A DNA stretch of 64,000 nucleotides from Lithodes maja (lineage: Eukaryota > Arthropoda > Malacostraca > Decapoda > Lithodidae), in NCBI GenBank assembly GCA_037953745.1, contig JBAKBP010007172.1:1-64000 (forward strand), given 5' to 3'. The position numbers and the translations under genes were made by a program. Shown one piece after another: positions 55,471 to 64,000 of this stretch (position 1 is its first letter; each line of letters opens with the position of its first letter). The notes beneath the pieces were generated by a model that did no database searches, was not told the origin of the DNA, and was given only the letters and a program-made list of their open reading frames with translations.

Positions 55471-55772
55471 TGATAACAAGAGAGGGTCGCTCATGCGCAC
55501 GTTCGACAGGGATCGGCGCATGACGGAACACGGGATGGGCCTTGAGCGGTAACTAAGGTAAACCCCTTTTTCTTCTCTTCTAATGCTTTTTTCACCTTCG
55601 GTGGTAGTTTTGGTTAATGTACAACGTCTCCTAGAGCAAGATAAGGAGTAGACTCTAGACGTTTTCTTTTTAACCGCGGTTGGAATGACGACATAGCAGT
55701 CAAAATAGACAAGTCGTCATTGCAATTAGGTTAATAGCCTTGACGTTGGATTTGCCAAGACTACTAACAAAT
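55471..55772 (+). repeat. DIRS terminal inverted repeat, 5' side
   Basis: Partner of 50697-50992; its outermost six bases (55767-55772, ACAAAT) extend beyond the matched arms and end in AAT. Contains an internal short inverted repeat ATGACGAC / GTCGTCAT. Confidence 0.9.
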
Positions 55773-56113
55773 ATATGTTTTGAATGAATGTGTGAAAAAC
55801 GAAATCTGAAGGTAAATGCGGGGAAGAGTAGGGTTATGGTCTTTGAAATGAGTGCCGTCACAGAGTGTGAGGTGAGGTTGAATGGTCAGGTTATGGAGAA
55901 TGTTGGCTCATTTAAGTATTTGGGCAGTGTGATGAGTAAGGAATTGGAGTATGGAGGAAGAAGTGCGGGAGAGGGTGCAACAGGGGAAGAAGGTTGTAGG
56001 AATGCTAAAAGCAGTAACAAGGAATAGGATGGTCAGCATGGAAGTAAAGAAGTCCTTGCATGATAGTGTGGTAATTCTGACATTGACGTATGGGAATGAA
56101 GCATGGACGTTGT
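55773..56113 (+). pseudogene. RTE-like LINE fragment, right of the DIRS insertion
   Basis: Encodes CEKRNLKVNAGKSRVMVFE, then VGSFKYLGSVMSKE and, after a one-base shift near 55945, EEEVRERVQQGKKVVGMLKA and LTYGNEAWTL. It corresponds to the RTE copy at about 6165-6483, between the RT active site and the C-terminus. It stops abruptly near 56113. Confidence 0.8.
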
Positions 56114-56221
56114 TGTATGATGTTCCCTATTAATCTTTCACTAACTTCATCTATCTGTTTATACTTTATCTATCTATCTATCTATCTACCTACCAACCAA
56201 CCTATCTACCTATCTTCAGTA

Positions 56222-56365
56222 CTACACATCTATACTAGCTATTGTAGAAGAGTTAACCCAGGCTGGCATAGGACCGCGTAGACCAAAGATGGCTTGTCCC
56301 AGTGTATTGATCATCACATTCTGGACCAGCACGCAGATCACGTTCATCACCAGGCCCATCCGCAT
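56222..56365 (-). CDS. SLC13-type transporter, last coding exon
   Basis: Minus strand, 47 residues and a TAG stop. A pyrimidine-rich acceptor ending CCCCCACAG precedes ATGCGGATGG. The peptide MRMGLVMNVICVLVQNVMIN...QAIFGLRGPMPAWVN aligns with the last transmembrane helix and C-terminus of SLC13 sodium/di- and tricarboxylate cotransporters (the consensus ends with a hydrophobic helix, then FPDWAN-like). It joins in phase 0 to the exon at 59205-59342. The polyadenylation signal was not identified. Confidence 0.85.
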   Translation of the reverse strand: MRMGLVMNVICVLVQNVMINTLGQAIFGLRGPMPAWVNSSTIASIDV

Positions 56366-56859
56366 CTGTGGGGGGGGTTAATGGGGGTATGAAACAGGTA
56401 ATTAAAGTGTCCGTAATAATATACACATTGATGTGGAGGTGTTTAACCCCTTCTGGAGGAGGGACAGAGGTTGAAGTTACATTAACCCGGGAAGCGCGAG
56501 CTATTGATAGTTCAAACCCTCCCGCCAAGCGAGGATATTTTGATTCATTCCTGCCTAATATCGTCATTTTACCATAAATATCGTTATTACTTATTTATAT
56601 GCGCCTATTTTACGTTTAATATGTAGATATTAATATGTAACGGCAATAAAACAAGTGGGAATAGTATTTGGGGGGTGAAAAAGACTAATTATTGCCGACC
56701 CTCCAGTCATGAGGTGAGAGGCCACCCCCAGCTATGGGGTATGTGCCTGTGTATATACATAGGCCACATGTAGAGGGTAAATAAGTAACATCCCGTTCTT
56801 AACATTAATCATCAATTACAAATCCCAATGTACTTGAATAAACTAATGAAAGCATATGG

Positions 56860-56938
56860 TCCTCCCGGGATTCGAACTCGGGTCACCACACCCAGAACAT
56901 AAGCACCTAAACCATTACACCACCAACACAAGATAGGT
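56860..56938 (-). mobile_element. tRNA-type SINE head (family S3)
   Basis: Minus strand: GGTGGTGTAATGGTTTAGG as A box and GAGTTCGAATCCCGGG as B box. The acceptor stem does not pair, so a functional tRNA gene is unlikely. The boundary of the SINE body (lower coordinates) is unclear. Confidence 0.55.
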
Positions 56939-56992
56939 TGACGAGACAGATCACAGTATTGCGTACATATTTCACCAGGCGTCCGTGGATCC

Positions 56993-58858
56993 TTGTATGT
57001 CGACGATTTTACTATATACTGCACCACCCGCACACTTCGTCATGCTCAACGCATTCTCAACCTCTCCATTCAGAAGGTTGTTGCTTGGGCCTCATCAGTC
57101 GGCTTCACGTTTTTAACGGAGAAGACCAAGGCAATTGTTTTTTTCCGAGATAAGCGCTGGCTCCGCGACCAGACCATCGCACTTCGGATGGGGGATTCTC
57201 TACTCTCTTTCCACTCGAGCGTTAAATTCCTGGGATTAATCTTTGACCAACACCTTAATTGGAAAGATCATATCCATTACATCAAATGTCAAGGCACGCG
57301 AGCTCTCGGTCTCCTAAAAAAGCTGTCTCACACTACCTGGGGTGCTAGACGTTCCACCATGTTAATGCTTTACAAAGCCGTTGTTCTGTCTATCCTTGAT
57401 TATGGCTGTCCTATTTATGGTTCTGCCTCGGACTCCGCCTTAAGAACTGTGGATCCTGTTCATACACAAGGCATACGACTTTGCACTGGTGCCTTCCGAT
57501 CTTCCCCGACCGTGTCCATCTTAGCCGAAAGTGGAGAACCCCCACTTTCCCTCCACAGAAACTTAGTTACAATACGTCGTGCCCTAAAGATCCAATATAG
57601 TGACTCTCCCACCAATTCCCTTTACCACAACATTGATGTTTCTACTTTAAATTCACGCTTCCTTTGCTTCGCTCGCCGTGCTACCCTTCTCAATACCAAT
57701 GGTCTAGATATTTCTGTCTCCCCTCCCGTAGATCGTCCTCCCCCTTGGGCTATCTCCCTCCCCAGTGTTTGCATACACCTGTCCTATTTATCTAAGAGGT
57801 ATCCGTTTGTACCCAGCCACCATCATCAACACGCCCTTGAACACATACGCCGTAAGGGCCCCCATGTTGCCATATACACTGATGGTTCCAAGTCTCCTGC
57901 TGGTGTTGGGCTTGCAGCTGTCTCCCGCACCGCCACCCTTCAATTTTCCCTCCCACGACATGCATCAATTTTCACTGCCGAGATCCTTGCCATCCAATCT
58001 GCCATTGACGTTATTCACGGTATGCCTCCACAGACGTTTGTCATTTACAGCGACTCCCGTAGTGCTCTTGATGCCCTCAGTACCTATTCTCCCTCCCACG
58101 TCTTAATATCATCCATCCAGTACTATCTTCATGTGTTACGCGCAAATGGCGTGAGGGTGCAGCTCTGCTGGATTCCCGCCCATATTGGGATTCAAGGTAA
58201 TGAAGACGCTGATAAGGCTGCGAAAGCTGCTGTTATCAAGACACTCCGGCAGCCTCATCTCCCTTTAGGTGACTGGTTGTCCTTGTTGAAGCCTTATATC
58301 CTCTCTACATGGCAGTCTCTTTGGGAGGCTACTCCCTGTACTAATAAACTTTGTGCCCTTAAACCTACTGTGCGCCCCTGGCCCTTCTCCTTTCAGTCTC
58401 ATAGACGTGAGGAGGTACTGTTAACGAGACTCCGAATAGGTCATTCACGTCTAACCCATGGTTACTTAATGTCCACCCCTCATGATCCGTCCCCTGAGTG
58501 CACCACTTGTCGTACTCCCCTCACTATTCATCATGTCTTTAGTGCACCACTTGTCGTACTCCCCTCACTATTCATCATGTCTTTAGTGCACCACTTGTCG
58601 TACTCCCCTCACTATTCATCATGTCTTTAGTGCACCACTTGTCGTACTCCCCTCACTATTCATCATGTCTTTAGTGCACCACTTGTCGTACTCCCCTCAC
58701 TATTCATCATGTCTTTAGTGCACCACTTGTCGTACTCCCCTCACTATTCATCATGTCTTTAGTAACTGTCCTGCTTATTCCCGTTATCGTACTGCTTACT
58801 TTGGTAATAAATCTCTTGCTGACATTTTATCTGACTCTCCGACTTTTCCTTATTTCCC
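56993..58858 (+). pseudogene. LINE RT C-terminus, RNase H and zinc motif, frameshifted by repeats
   Basis: The frame starts YVDDFTIYC, the RT catalytic motif. RT thumb text follows (LNLSIQKVVAWASSVGF, FLGLIFDQHLNWKDHI, ILDYGCPIYG). RNase H occupies about residues 290-410: IYTDGSKS, ASIFTAEILAI, YSDSRSALDAL, and WIPAHIGIQGNEDADKAAKAA, with all four acidic positions and the His present. The C-terminal CTTCRTPLTIHHVF begins a CCHC-type motif whose second half (NCPAYSRY...FPYFP and TAA) lies downstream in another frame after a 44-bp tandem array. The element cannot make a full protein. Confidence 0.85.
58498..58761 (+). repeat. Six tandem 44-bp units inside a LINE coding region
   Basis: Units start at 58498, 58542, 58586, 58630, 58674 and 58718 and begin GTGCACCACTTGTCGTACTC. 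I see no difference between units. Because 44 is not a multiple of three, every added unit shifts the frame. Confidence 0.95.
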
Positions 58859-59204
58859 ATAATCCGGTATCTCCGCCATTTTAACCTTTTAACCGCAATG
58901 TGATTTAATCCTTCGGGCCAGCCCTGTGAGAGTCTTGTTCTAGACTCAGTGGTCTGGTTAAACAAACTTTTAATTAATTAATAATTAATTGCGTACATAT
59001 TAGTCCATCAAGTATCGAGAAATCATCTGCCAAGGGATTAACTGTATCGTCGGCTGGAAAATAAACAAACTATAAGCACTGAATGTTAAAATGAACACCG
59101 AAAAGTTGACAGAATGCATAAATGGTGTATGAAAAGTTGACAGAATGAATATAAACACTATTTGAGGAGGAACACTGTATTGAACTCCTCTTATAAGCAC
59201 TGAC

Positions 59205-59342
59205 CATTTCCGTGCTGTCCAACTTGGCGGCACTGAAGATAACAGCGTTGGGCGGTGTGGCGACGGGCAACATGAAGGTGTAGGAGGTGCACACAACAGC
59301 CGGTAACATCAGATAGAGAGGGTTGGCACCGATTATCTGAGC
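59205..59342 (-). CDS. SLC13-type transporter, penultimate coding exon
   Basis: Minus strand, 46 codons, phase 0 at both ends. Acceptor CTTCCAG|GCTCAG and donor AAATG|GTCAGT. The peptide NPLYLMLPAVVCTSYTFMLP followed by VATPPNAVIFSAAKL is a hallmark of SLC13/DASS transporters: the PVATPPNA segment lies in the second sodium/substrate-binding hairpin. It directly continues the exon at 61162-61445. Confidence 0.92.
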
Positions 59343-59787
59343 CTGGAAGACGGACAGAGATTAACCCTTCCTGTCCCACCGATGTCCGATATATTATATT
59401 TTAAATATATTTAGATGATTCGGTGCAGCTTAGGAAGGATCTGTGGTAGTTAAACGGGTTGATCGAGATAAATTGAAGCCATATAATTGCTAGAGACCCT
59501 TCCTAAAATTAATACAATCGGTTAGTAGTAGACAGAATAAAGTAAAAGATGGAAACAGAAGAAGTAAAAAAGGACAAGGAAACTACCATCAGTGTGAAAC
59601 ATCAGGCACTTAATCAGCACAAGTTCAAGAGGCAAGTCCCCGAGAATCCTTACGGACCAAAACAGGTTCCTCTCGAGGATGGAAAACTCCACAAGGCCAA
59701 TCTTGTTGTACAACTACTCCCTGTTAGGAGATAGATATGCAGAAACCTTACAAATCCCATCCCCCAAACCCACCATCTTCTCTTTCT

Positions 59788-59828
59788 TTGCCTGACGCCG
59801 TAATTCCCGAGAAGGGGTGGCCATGAAC
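59788..59828 (-). mobile_element. RTE-like LINE 3' terminus fragment
   Basis: Minus strand GGCCACCCCTTCTCGGGAAT and CGGCGTCAGGCAA match the last 40 bp of the RTE copy (6848-6884). Confidence 0.55.
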
Positions 59829-60235
59829 ATTAGGCGTTTGTCACGAATCGCTAGGTCAAGTTGCCCGGGCTTGACATCTACCAATAACATTTTGACAGTG
59901 AGGGGTTGATCCGCTGACCCTTTGATCAGCAGTGGACGCTCTACTGACTATGCGTATACGGCTCGAGTTTCTGAAGGCAATATTTTGTAAGCATAACACA
60001 GACACACCCACCCACTCCTGGAGCAAAAACGTTCCCAGCAGTCATATACCTCCCAAAAGTGGCATCACTAATGACCTTTGCTAACTTTGCGGAGCACCTG
60101 AACACCGAACGGGGATTCTTCTCTTAGATCAGTTATAAGTCAGCCTGTCCTGATCCCTATGCATATCCCATCATTGCCAGTGTCTGTATCACTGGCATCT
60201 AAATCCTTCCCCTGCAGGAACCAATTAAAAGCAAA

Positions 60236-60236
60236 G

Positions 60237-60273
<37 letters not shown>
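60236..60273. repeat. (GTT)n microsatellite
   Basis: Thirteen or so GTT units; the poly-Asn, poly-Thr and poly-Gln frames here are artefacts. Confidence 0.9.
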
Positions 60274-60274
<1 letters not shown>

Positions 60275-61161
60275 CCCCAAGCTGCCTGGCCAAACAGCCC
60301 CAAGGCCCCGAGCAAGACCAAGGCCATAACCGAGCACCCCCACAGAACCCTCCCAGCCGACCACAATAAAACATGGGTGACCGAAGCCACTCCATGGCGG
60401 GGAGCTGAGGAGGGCGACAGAAACGCCCGGGAAACCAAAGCCCCACCCAGGGCCCTGTGCCCCTCAGCAATTATGAAGAGAAAGCTGAGGGGCAAAGGAA
60501 AAAATGTGACGCTTTGGCTTCCAATCTTGGTAGATTGGGAGGTCAATCCACGGAAGAGACGCCGTCACTTGAGATCTAGAAAATATATAAGTAAAAGGAA
60601 CAGTCAGAGTAAGCTATGGGTATGGCAGAGATCGCTCAGTTCTCACTCTGATAGACCAGCCCATCACCACATGACTATAACCCAATCCTCTCAGCATCAG
60701 CTAGGAAAGGCCCTAGAAAGCCGCCTTTGGCGGGGGGATAGCTCCCCTATTTCAACCCCTTTCGGGGTTGGGCACCCGCCATAAAAGCAAAGTTATACAG
60801 GAAGCTTGGAACCAGAGTCACCCTGGACCAAGTCGTTATCAAAAGGGTCACTGCCCCCTCTCACACTTGGAACAGAAAACTGTATCCATCATGGCTACAT
60901 CACATCGGTTGACTTGCTGATGGTGGCTCTGCTATCAAAATGGTGGTAGCTAGTCCTAATTTGCTCACCGGTCTCAGATGTACTCAACATCAACTCCAGC
61001 TTACCGAACACTACACACAGAACACATTTGAGGGTTTTAAACAAAGTCCAATTCCTCTCTTCCAATGAAAGCAGTGACGAGAATAATACAATACAAGGAT
61101 ATTTACACCATGCGGCAGTCAAGAGCAAATCCCCCCTCTCTCTCTGTCTCTCTCTACTAAC

Positions 61162-61445
61162 CAGTTCATTGAGGACGGGAAGCATCATAACAGTCGCCGT
61201 ATTATTGGAAACTATCTCGGTAAACATGGCCATAATTAACGTAACCATCAGCACAACGACACCAGGATTGACGCCATTTAAGACGTAGAACTGTTGTCCC
61301 AGCCACGTGGTCAGTCCGGAGACCTTGGCACCTTCAGCCATTGCTATGCCGCCCCCCAGTATGAGCATCACGCCCCACGGTGCCTTCTGGTGAACCACTT
61401 CCCAGGTCATGCACGCGTTTTTGTCTGCAGGATCTTGTACAGGCT
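61162..61445 (-). CDS. SLC13-type transporter, central exon
   Basis: Minus strand, 284 bp. Acceptor CTCTCCCACAG|AGCCTG and donor AACTG|GTTAGT. It starts with two bases completing a Glu codon split with the exon at 62916-63010 and ends in phase 0. The peptide WEVVHQKAPWGVMLILGGGI, AMAEGAKVSGLTTWLGQQ and FTEIVSNNTATVMMLPVLNE has the family signature (PWG...LLGGG.A.A.G, SGL..W, FTE..SN.AT...LP). SN-N-TAT corresponds to the sodium-binding SNT motif. The protein is a plasma-membrane sodium-coupled di/tricarboxylate carrier by family; substrate cannot be told from this part. Confidence 0.93.
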
Positions 61446-61544
61446 CTGTGGGAGAGGTTACAGTAAGCACAAATAATTATTATAATATACAAAATAACAG
61501 AATACAACAAAAAACAAAATAATATATTCACACACATCTAGGTC

Positions 61545-62016
61545 GCCCAGGTGAAGACCCAGAGAGCTAGACCCATTTGGGGTCTCCAGCATAGACTGAG
61601 AGCCTGTACAATCTAATGCTCAACATGGTGAAGCCTGTAAGCTCTCGTTCCAGTCTAGGGAGTGAGACATGTGAAACACCCATTCACAGCTCGAAGCATC
61701 CCCATCTCTGAAGCTGCTTCGCCTCTGCGCTTCACTGTCTTAACCCTCAGACTCGGACCCTCACTCTCAGAACGCCACCTATTGAGCAATTAACTCAGTA
61801 GGCATTGATCCCTTGAAGCATATTTTGAATATGGAAATATTTATACAGTGGTATTTAATCAGGGAACAATGAGGGTATTTTTTGTAGTAATGCACTGATA
61901 CTAGGTACAGTACAAATTCCATCCCAATAATATCGTCCCATTGACATACCGGGATTCGAACCCGGGTCTATTGGATTACCAGTCCAGTGGCAAGACCACT
62001 CCTCCACACTTCCCCA
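61545..62016 (-). mobile_element. tRNA-derived SINE S1, copy 3
   Basis: Minus strand GAGGAGTGGTCTTGCCACTGG with B box GGTTCGAATCCCGG at about 61953-61966, and the S1 body. No clear poly-A or TSD at the 3' side, so it is older than the copy at 49242. Confidence 0.75.
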
Positions 62017-62645
62017 TATGGGCCCCAAGGTCCAATAAAAATATGTGCTTGCTGCAAAAGTTGACGAGCCACATTTACTATTAGTAGGTTTCTTCTCACT
62101 GTCTCGCCCACTGGTTTTGGAGAAACAACTCGACCCGGCTCTTCTTCAGTATAACCAAGAGTCTTCTGATTGCTACTTACATGCACCCGGCAAGAATAAG
62201 TGTGCCGGGTAGCAATGTAGCTGCATGCAACTGGGTACTGAATTGCAAGCAGTGGGTTTGGAGTGTCGGAAGTGGTGCCTGCTGCTTTGGCCACGTCCAT
62301 CCCGCTGCTTTGCTCCGCTACACGGCTCACCACAATACTGCTCGCCTTCAATGCATCCGAGTATATAAGCCAGGGGCCTCCTTTTGAGTTGTTACCAGGG
62401 CTAGGCTTCCTGATTGACTGTGTCCAGGCTACTCCTCCTGTGGTTTCATATGCAGTGCTGGACATTGTACTGCAAGTTGATTGGCTGCCACAGTATAGGT
62501 TCTTTCTCCGGGTTACTGCACTATTTTTGTCGTAATAACATCCAGGCAGGGAATTACTCTGATATTTCATAACAGGGAAGCTGCCCATAATTAAAATATC
62601 TTGTGTTGAAGCTTCCCGAGCAATGATTAGGCAACAGGTTGCGCA

Positions 62646-62895
62646 GCCTACTGTTTATCCCCATCCAGGTATCCACTGTACTTGTATGGAGAAATCCGGC
62701 TTGGCCGGAGATTTTTTTTTATCGAAAAATGTACAAATTTAGCCTGTCAAAAATATGTTAAAAAATATGCTGGCTCGCTACTGTTCGCCAGGAAAAAATC
62801 AACACCTGGATGGGGATAAACTTCTTAAAACAGTAGGCTGAATGGGGCCGAATGGATACAACCCTAAAAACGAGGTGGGCCCCCTTACAAACGCT
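62646..62895 (+). mobile_element. MITE family R2, partial copy
   Basis: Contains ATCCCCATCCAGGT, the GGCTTGGCCGGAGA hairpin, ATCGAAAAATGTACAAATT, GCTCGCTACTGTTCGCC and the right end GAGGTGGGCCCCCTTA. The left terminal part is missing. Confidence 0.65.
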
Positions 62896-62915
62896 GTTAA
62901 GCACAATACTAATAC

Positions 62916-63010
62916 CTTTGAAGTTATTGAAGGCTAGGAAGTCCAGTCGTGCCGGCAGACAGTAGATGATGAAGACGATGAGGATGGATATACTGGCGGC
63001 CCCCACTTTG
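62916..63010 (-). CDS. SLC13-type transporter, upstream exon
   Basis: Minus strand, 95 bp. Acceptor CTTCCTCAACAG|CAAAG and donor AAAG|GTATTAG. It encodes KVGAASISILIVFIIYCLPA then RLDFLAFNNFK, a hydrophobic helix followed by a loop, and joins in phase 1 to the exon at 61162-61445 (...NNFK-E-PVQDP). This matches the position of the helix before the PWG segment in SLC13 proteins. Earlier exons, including the start, are not in the window. Confidence 0.82.
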
Positions 63011-63069
63011 CTGTTGAGGAAGTGTACATTAATGGGAGATGGGTGGGTTTTTGGGTCTATTTATTCAAT

Positions 63070-63270
63070 TATTCATATATTTTTTAGTTTGCTCGCTAAA
63101 CCTCCATCCAACATAAAAAACACCACCTACACACCCCTTCAAGATAAATTTGTAAATTTTTTGAAAGAAAAATTTACTGGCCAAAGACCACTTCCTCTTA
63201 AAATTACAGGCTCGCTTTCGCTCGCCAGGAAAAAACAACAGGTAAATGGCACAAAAGGTCTTAACCCATT
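63070..63270 (-). mobile_element. MITE family R1, partial copy
   Basis: TAAACCTCCATCCAACAT, AAGATAAATTTGTAAATTTT and GGCTCGCTTTCGCTCGCCAG, then ACAAAAGGTCTTAA, in reverse orientation; the hairpin is degraded. Confidence 0.5.
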
Positions 63271-64000
63271 GACTGCAGGAAACGTAGTACTATGTCTGGG
63301 CAAGTTACAGGCTTTAAAAGCCTGTAAAAGCCGTAGATATTGAGTGTCAGTGGGCGGGACCGCGAGGGGCCCACCTCCTACCGTCAGCCGTGCACTGAGG
63401 CAAACTGTGGTCCCGTACCGGGGTCTCCGCAGTGCTACCAATTTTTAAAAAAGCGCTACTTTTTGTTATGCCCTGTTTTTCTACAGGTTTAACTTGGGTA
63501 ATGTGAGTTCTAATTGACTGGGTATATAAGGCTGCATGCACAATACAAGATATGAGGAATAGAGAACACAAAGAAACACATGGTAGCAAGTTACACGATC
63601 ACGTTTATTGATATACCACTGCAGAATACTTGTGTAAGACAATATAATAGAATCGAACAACACTAGCATAAGTGGATCTAGATGGAGCCTAGTCTCCCAC
63701 TTCCAACGTTCAGGTATTAATCTTCTGATCACTGGCTTTGATTTAACAGGTTTATATACCGAAGACCATCAATGTTACTTATAGTAAAATGCCCCAGAAT
63801 GAGAAGCCCACCACAGAAGCCACGAACGAACACCACACAGAAACACCAAAAGAAAGGTCCACAGAACGAAAGGACCAGCTGACCGAGCCAGCCATTTCAG
63901 CCAGGCCCAAGCCCGCAGGGCTAAGCAGCTCATGGCCGCACCTTCTTTAACTTTTCTAAACTGACCATTTTTCCACACCTCACGTACACTAACCCCCTCG
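63271..64000. other. No supported exon
   Basis: Presumably more of the transporter intron. A direct duplication AGGCTTTAAAAGCCTGTAAAAGCC lies at about 63309. The short minus frame at 63775-63978 has no recognisable domain. Confidence 0.4.

Larger units (their letters stand above)
50641..55772 (-). mobile_element. DIRS-type tyrosine-recombinase retrotransposon, complete termini
   Basis: A 5132-bp element, coding on the minus strand, with inverted terminal repeats, a one-sided terminal extension and an internal complementary region, the hallmarks of DIRS elements. Coding order from the 5' end (right side) is a possible gag region, reverse transcriptase, RNase H-like segment and tyrosine recombinase. 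Both ends carry AAT, and there is no target duplication, consistent with recombinase-mediated insertion of a circle. It sits inside an RTE copy. The interior plus strand is very T-poor (17 T in 52561-52860 by my count), i.e. the coding strand is A-poor. DIRS elements are known to be common in decapods. Confidence 0.85.
56972..58987 (+). mobile_element. RNase H-containing LINE, 5'-truncated, with 14-bp TSD
   Basis: The direct repeat ATTGCGTACATATT is present at 56958-56971 and 58988-59001. The inserted DNA starts in the reverse transcriptase domain and ends in a TTAATTAA-rich tail. RNase H downstream of RT places it in the I/R1/Ingi-type group of LINEs. Orientation is opposite to the transporter gene. 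Confidence 0.9.
56366..59204 (-). other. SLC13 intron with retroelement insertions
   Basis: Donor GTCAGT at 59204 and acceptor ACAG at 56366-56369. The intron is mostly occupied by an RNase H LINE (56972-58987) and a tRNA-like SINE head (56860-56938). Confidence 0.8.
59343..61161 (-). other. SLC13 intron
   Basis: Donor GTTAGT at 61161. Contains a MITE-like relic at about 59365-59545 (TTAACCCTTCC... related to R6), an RTE 3' fragment, a (GTT)n run and no other exon that I can support. Confidence 0.7.
61446..62915 (-). other. SLC13 intron with SINE and MITE
   Basis: Donor GTATTA at 62915 and acceptor at 61446. Holds SINE S1 copy 3 (61545-62016) and an R2 MITE (62646-62895). Confidence 0.75.

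Noticed and set aside
60140..60546. Frames with poly-Asn, poly-Thr and poly-Gln runs
   Set aside because: Produced by the (GTT)n microsatellite within an intron.
62181..62588. Open frames on both strands beyond the SINE in the transporter intron
   Set aside because: No domain, not in phase with any exon, and no splice-site support.
63775..63978. Minus-strand 67-codon frame as a possible upstream SLC13 exon
   Set aside because: Trp/Leu-rich text looks membrane-like but does not match SLC13 sequence and has no suitable splice sites that I can see.

Overview
This is a stretch of animal nuclear DNA, most likely arthropod and probably a decapod crustacean. The host inference rests on an intron-split SLC13-type transporter, a DIRS retrotransposon, CR1, RTE and Jockey-like LINEs, a Penelope-like element, tRNA-derived SINEs and very abundant microsatellites. 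No bacterial or viral features were seen. One host gene is supported: the last four coding exons of an SLC13-family sodium/dicarboxylate-type transporter on the minus strand (56222-63010), whose upstream exons lie beyond the right edge. Most of the rest is mobile or simple-sequence DNA.

Layout. 1-3.5 kb: a piggyBac-type left end with an ORF that keeps the acidic N-terminus and C-terminal Cys-rich domain but lacks the DDE domain. 3.8-6.9 kb: an almost complete RTE-like LINE bounded by an 11-bp target-site duplication (TSD). 7.05-11.2 kb: CR1 copy 1, decayed. 12.5-16.8 kb: CR1 copy 2, older, inside a GA-rich minisatellite. 17-24 kb: MITEs and purine/pyrimidine tracts. 24.08-29.48 kb: CR1 copy 3, full length with both ORFs open, inside a minisatellite. 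30-32.5 kb: a SINE, a pogo-like MITE and a perfect 59-bp SINE-head palindrome. 32.6-35.6 kb: a Penelope-like element with RT and GIY-YIG domains and repeated termini, one inverted. 36.4-38.7 kb: a second SINE and a satellite. 38.8-43.7 kb: a Jockey-like LINE split by CR1 copy 4, whose ORF2 is open. 44.5-49.7 kb: at least five MITE families, several TTAA-flanked, and a diverged tandem array carrying a SINE. 50.64-55.77 kb: a DIRS element inside an RTE copy. 56.2-63 kb: the transporter exons, with an RNase H LINE, a SINE and MITEs in the introns.

The most unusual object is the DIRS element. Its 296-bp inverted repeats differ at one position by eye, and an internal complementary region matches the circle junction with a 3-bp AAT overlap, so its replication architecture looks intact. 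Its coding strand, however, is strongly depleted of adenine, and the RT catalytic aspartates have been replaced mainly by A-to-C or A-to-T changes (YLDD-type codons now read S-L-A-V). This suggests a recently mobilised but coding-dead element with an adenine-directed mutation signature.

The insertions give a relative history: RTE before DIRS; Jockey-like LINE before CR1 copy 4; minisatellites before CR1 copies 2 and 3; transporter introns before the RNase H LINE. All family names come from reading motifs; no database search was possible. Coordinates of repeat edges without a TSD or clear terminal repeat are approximate.
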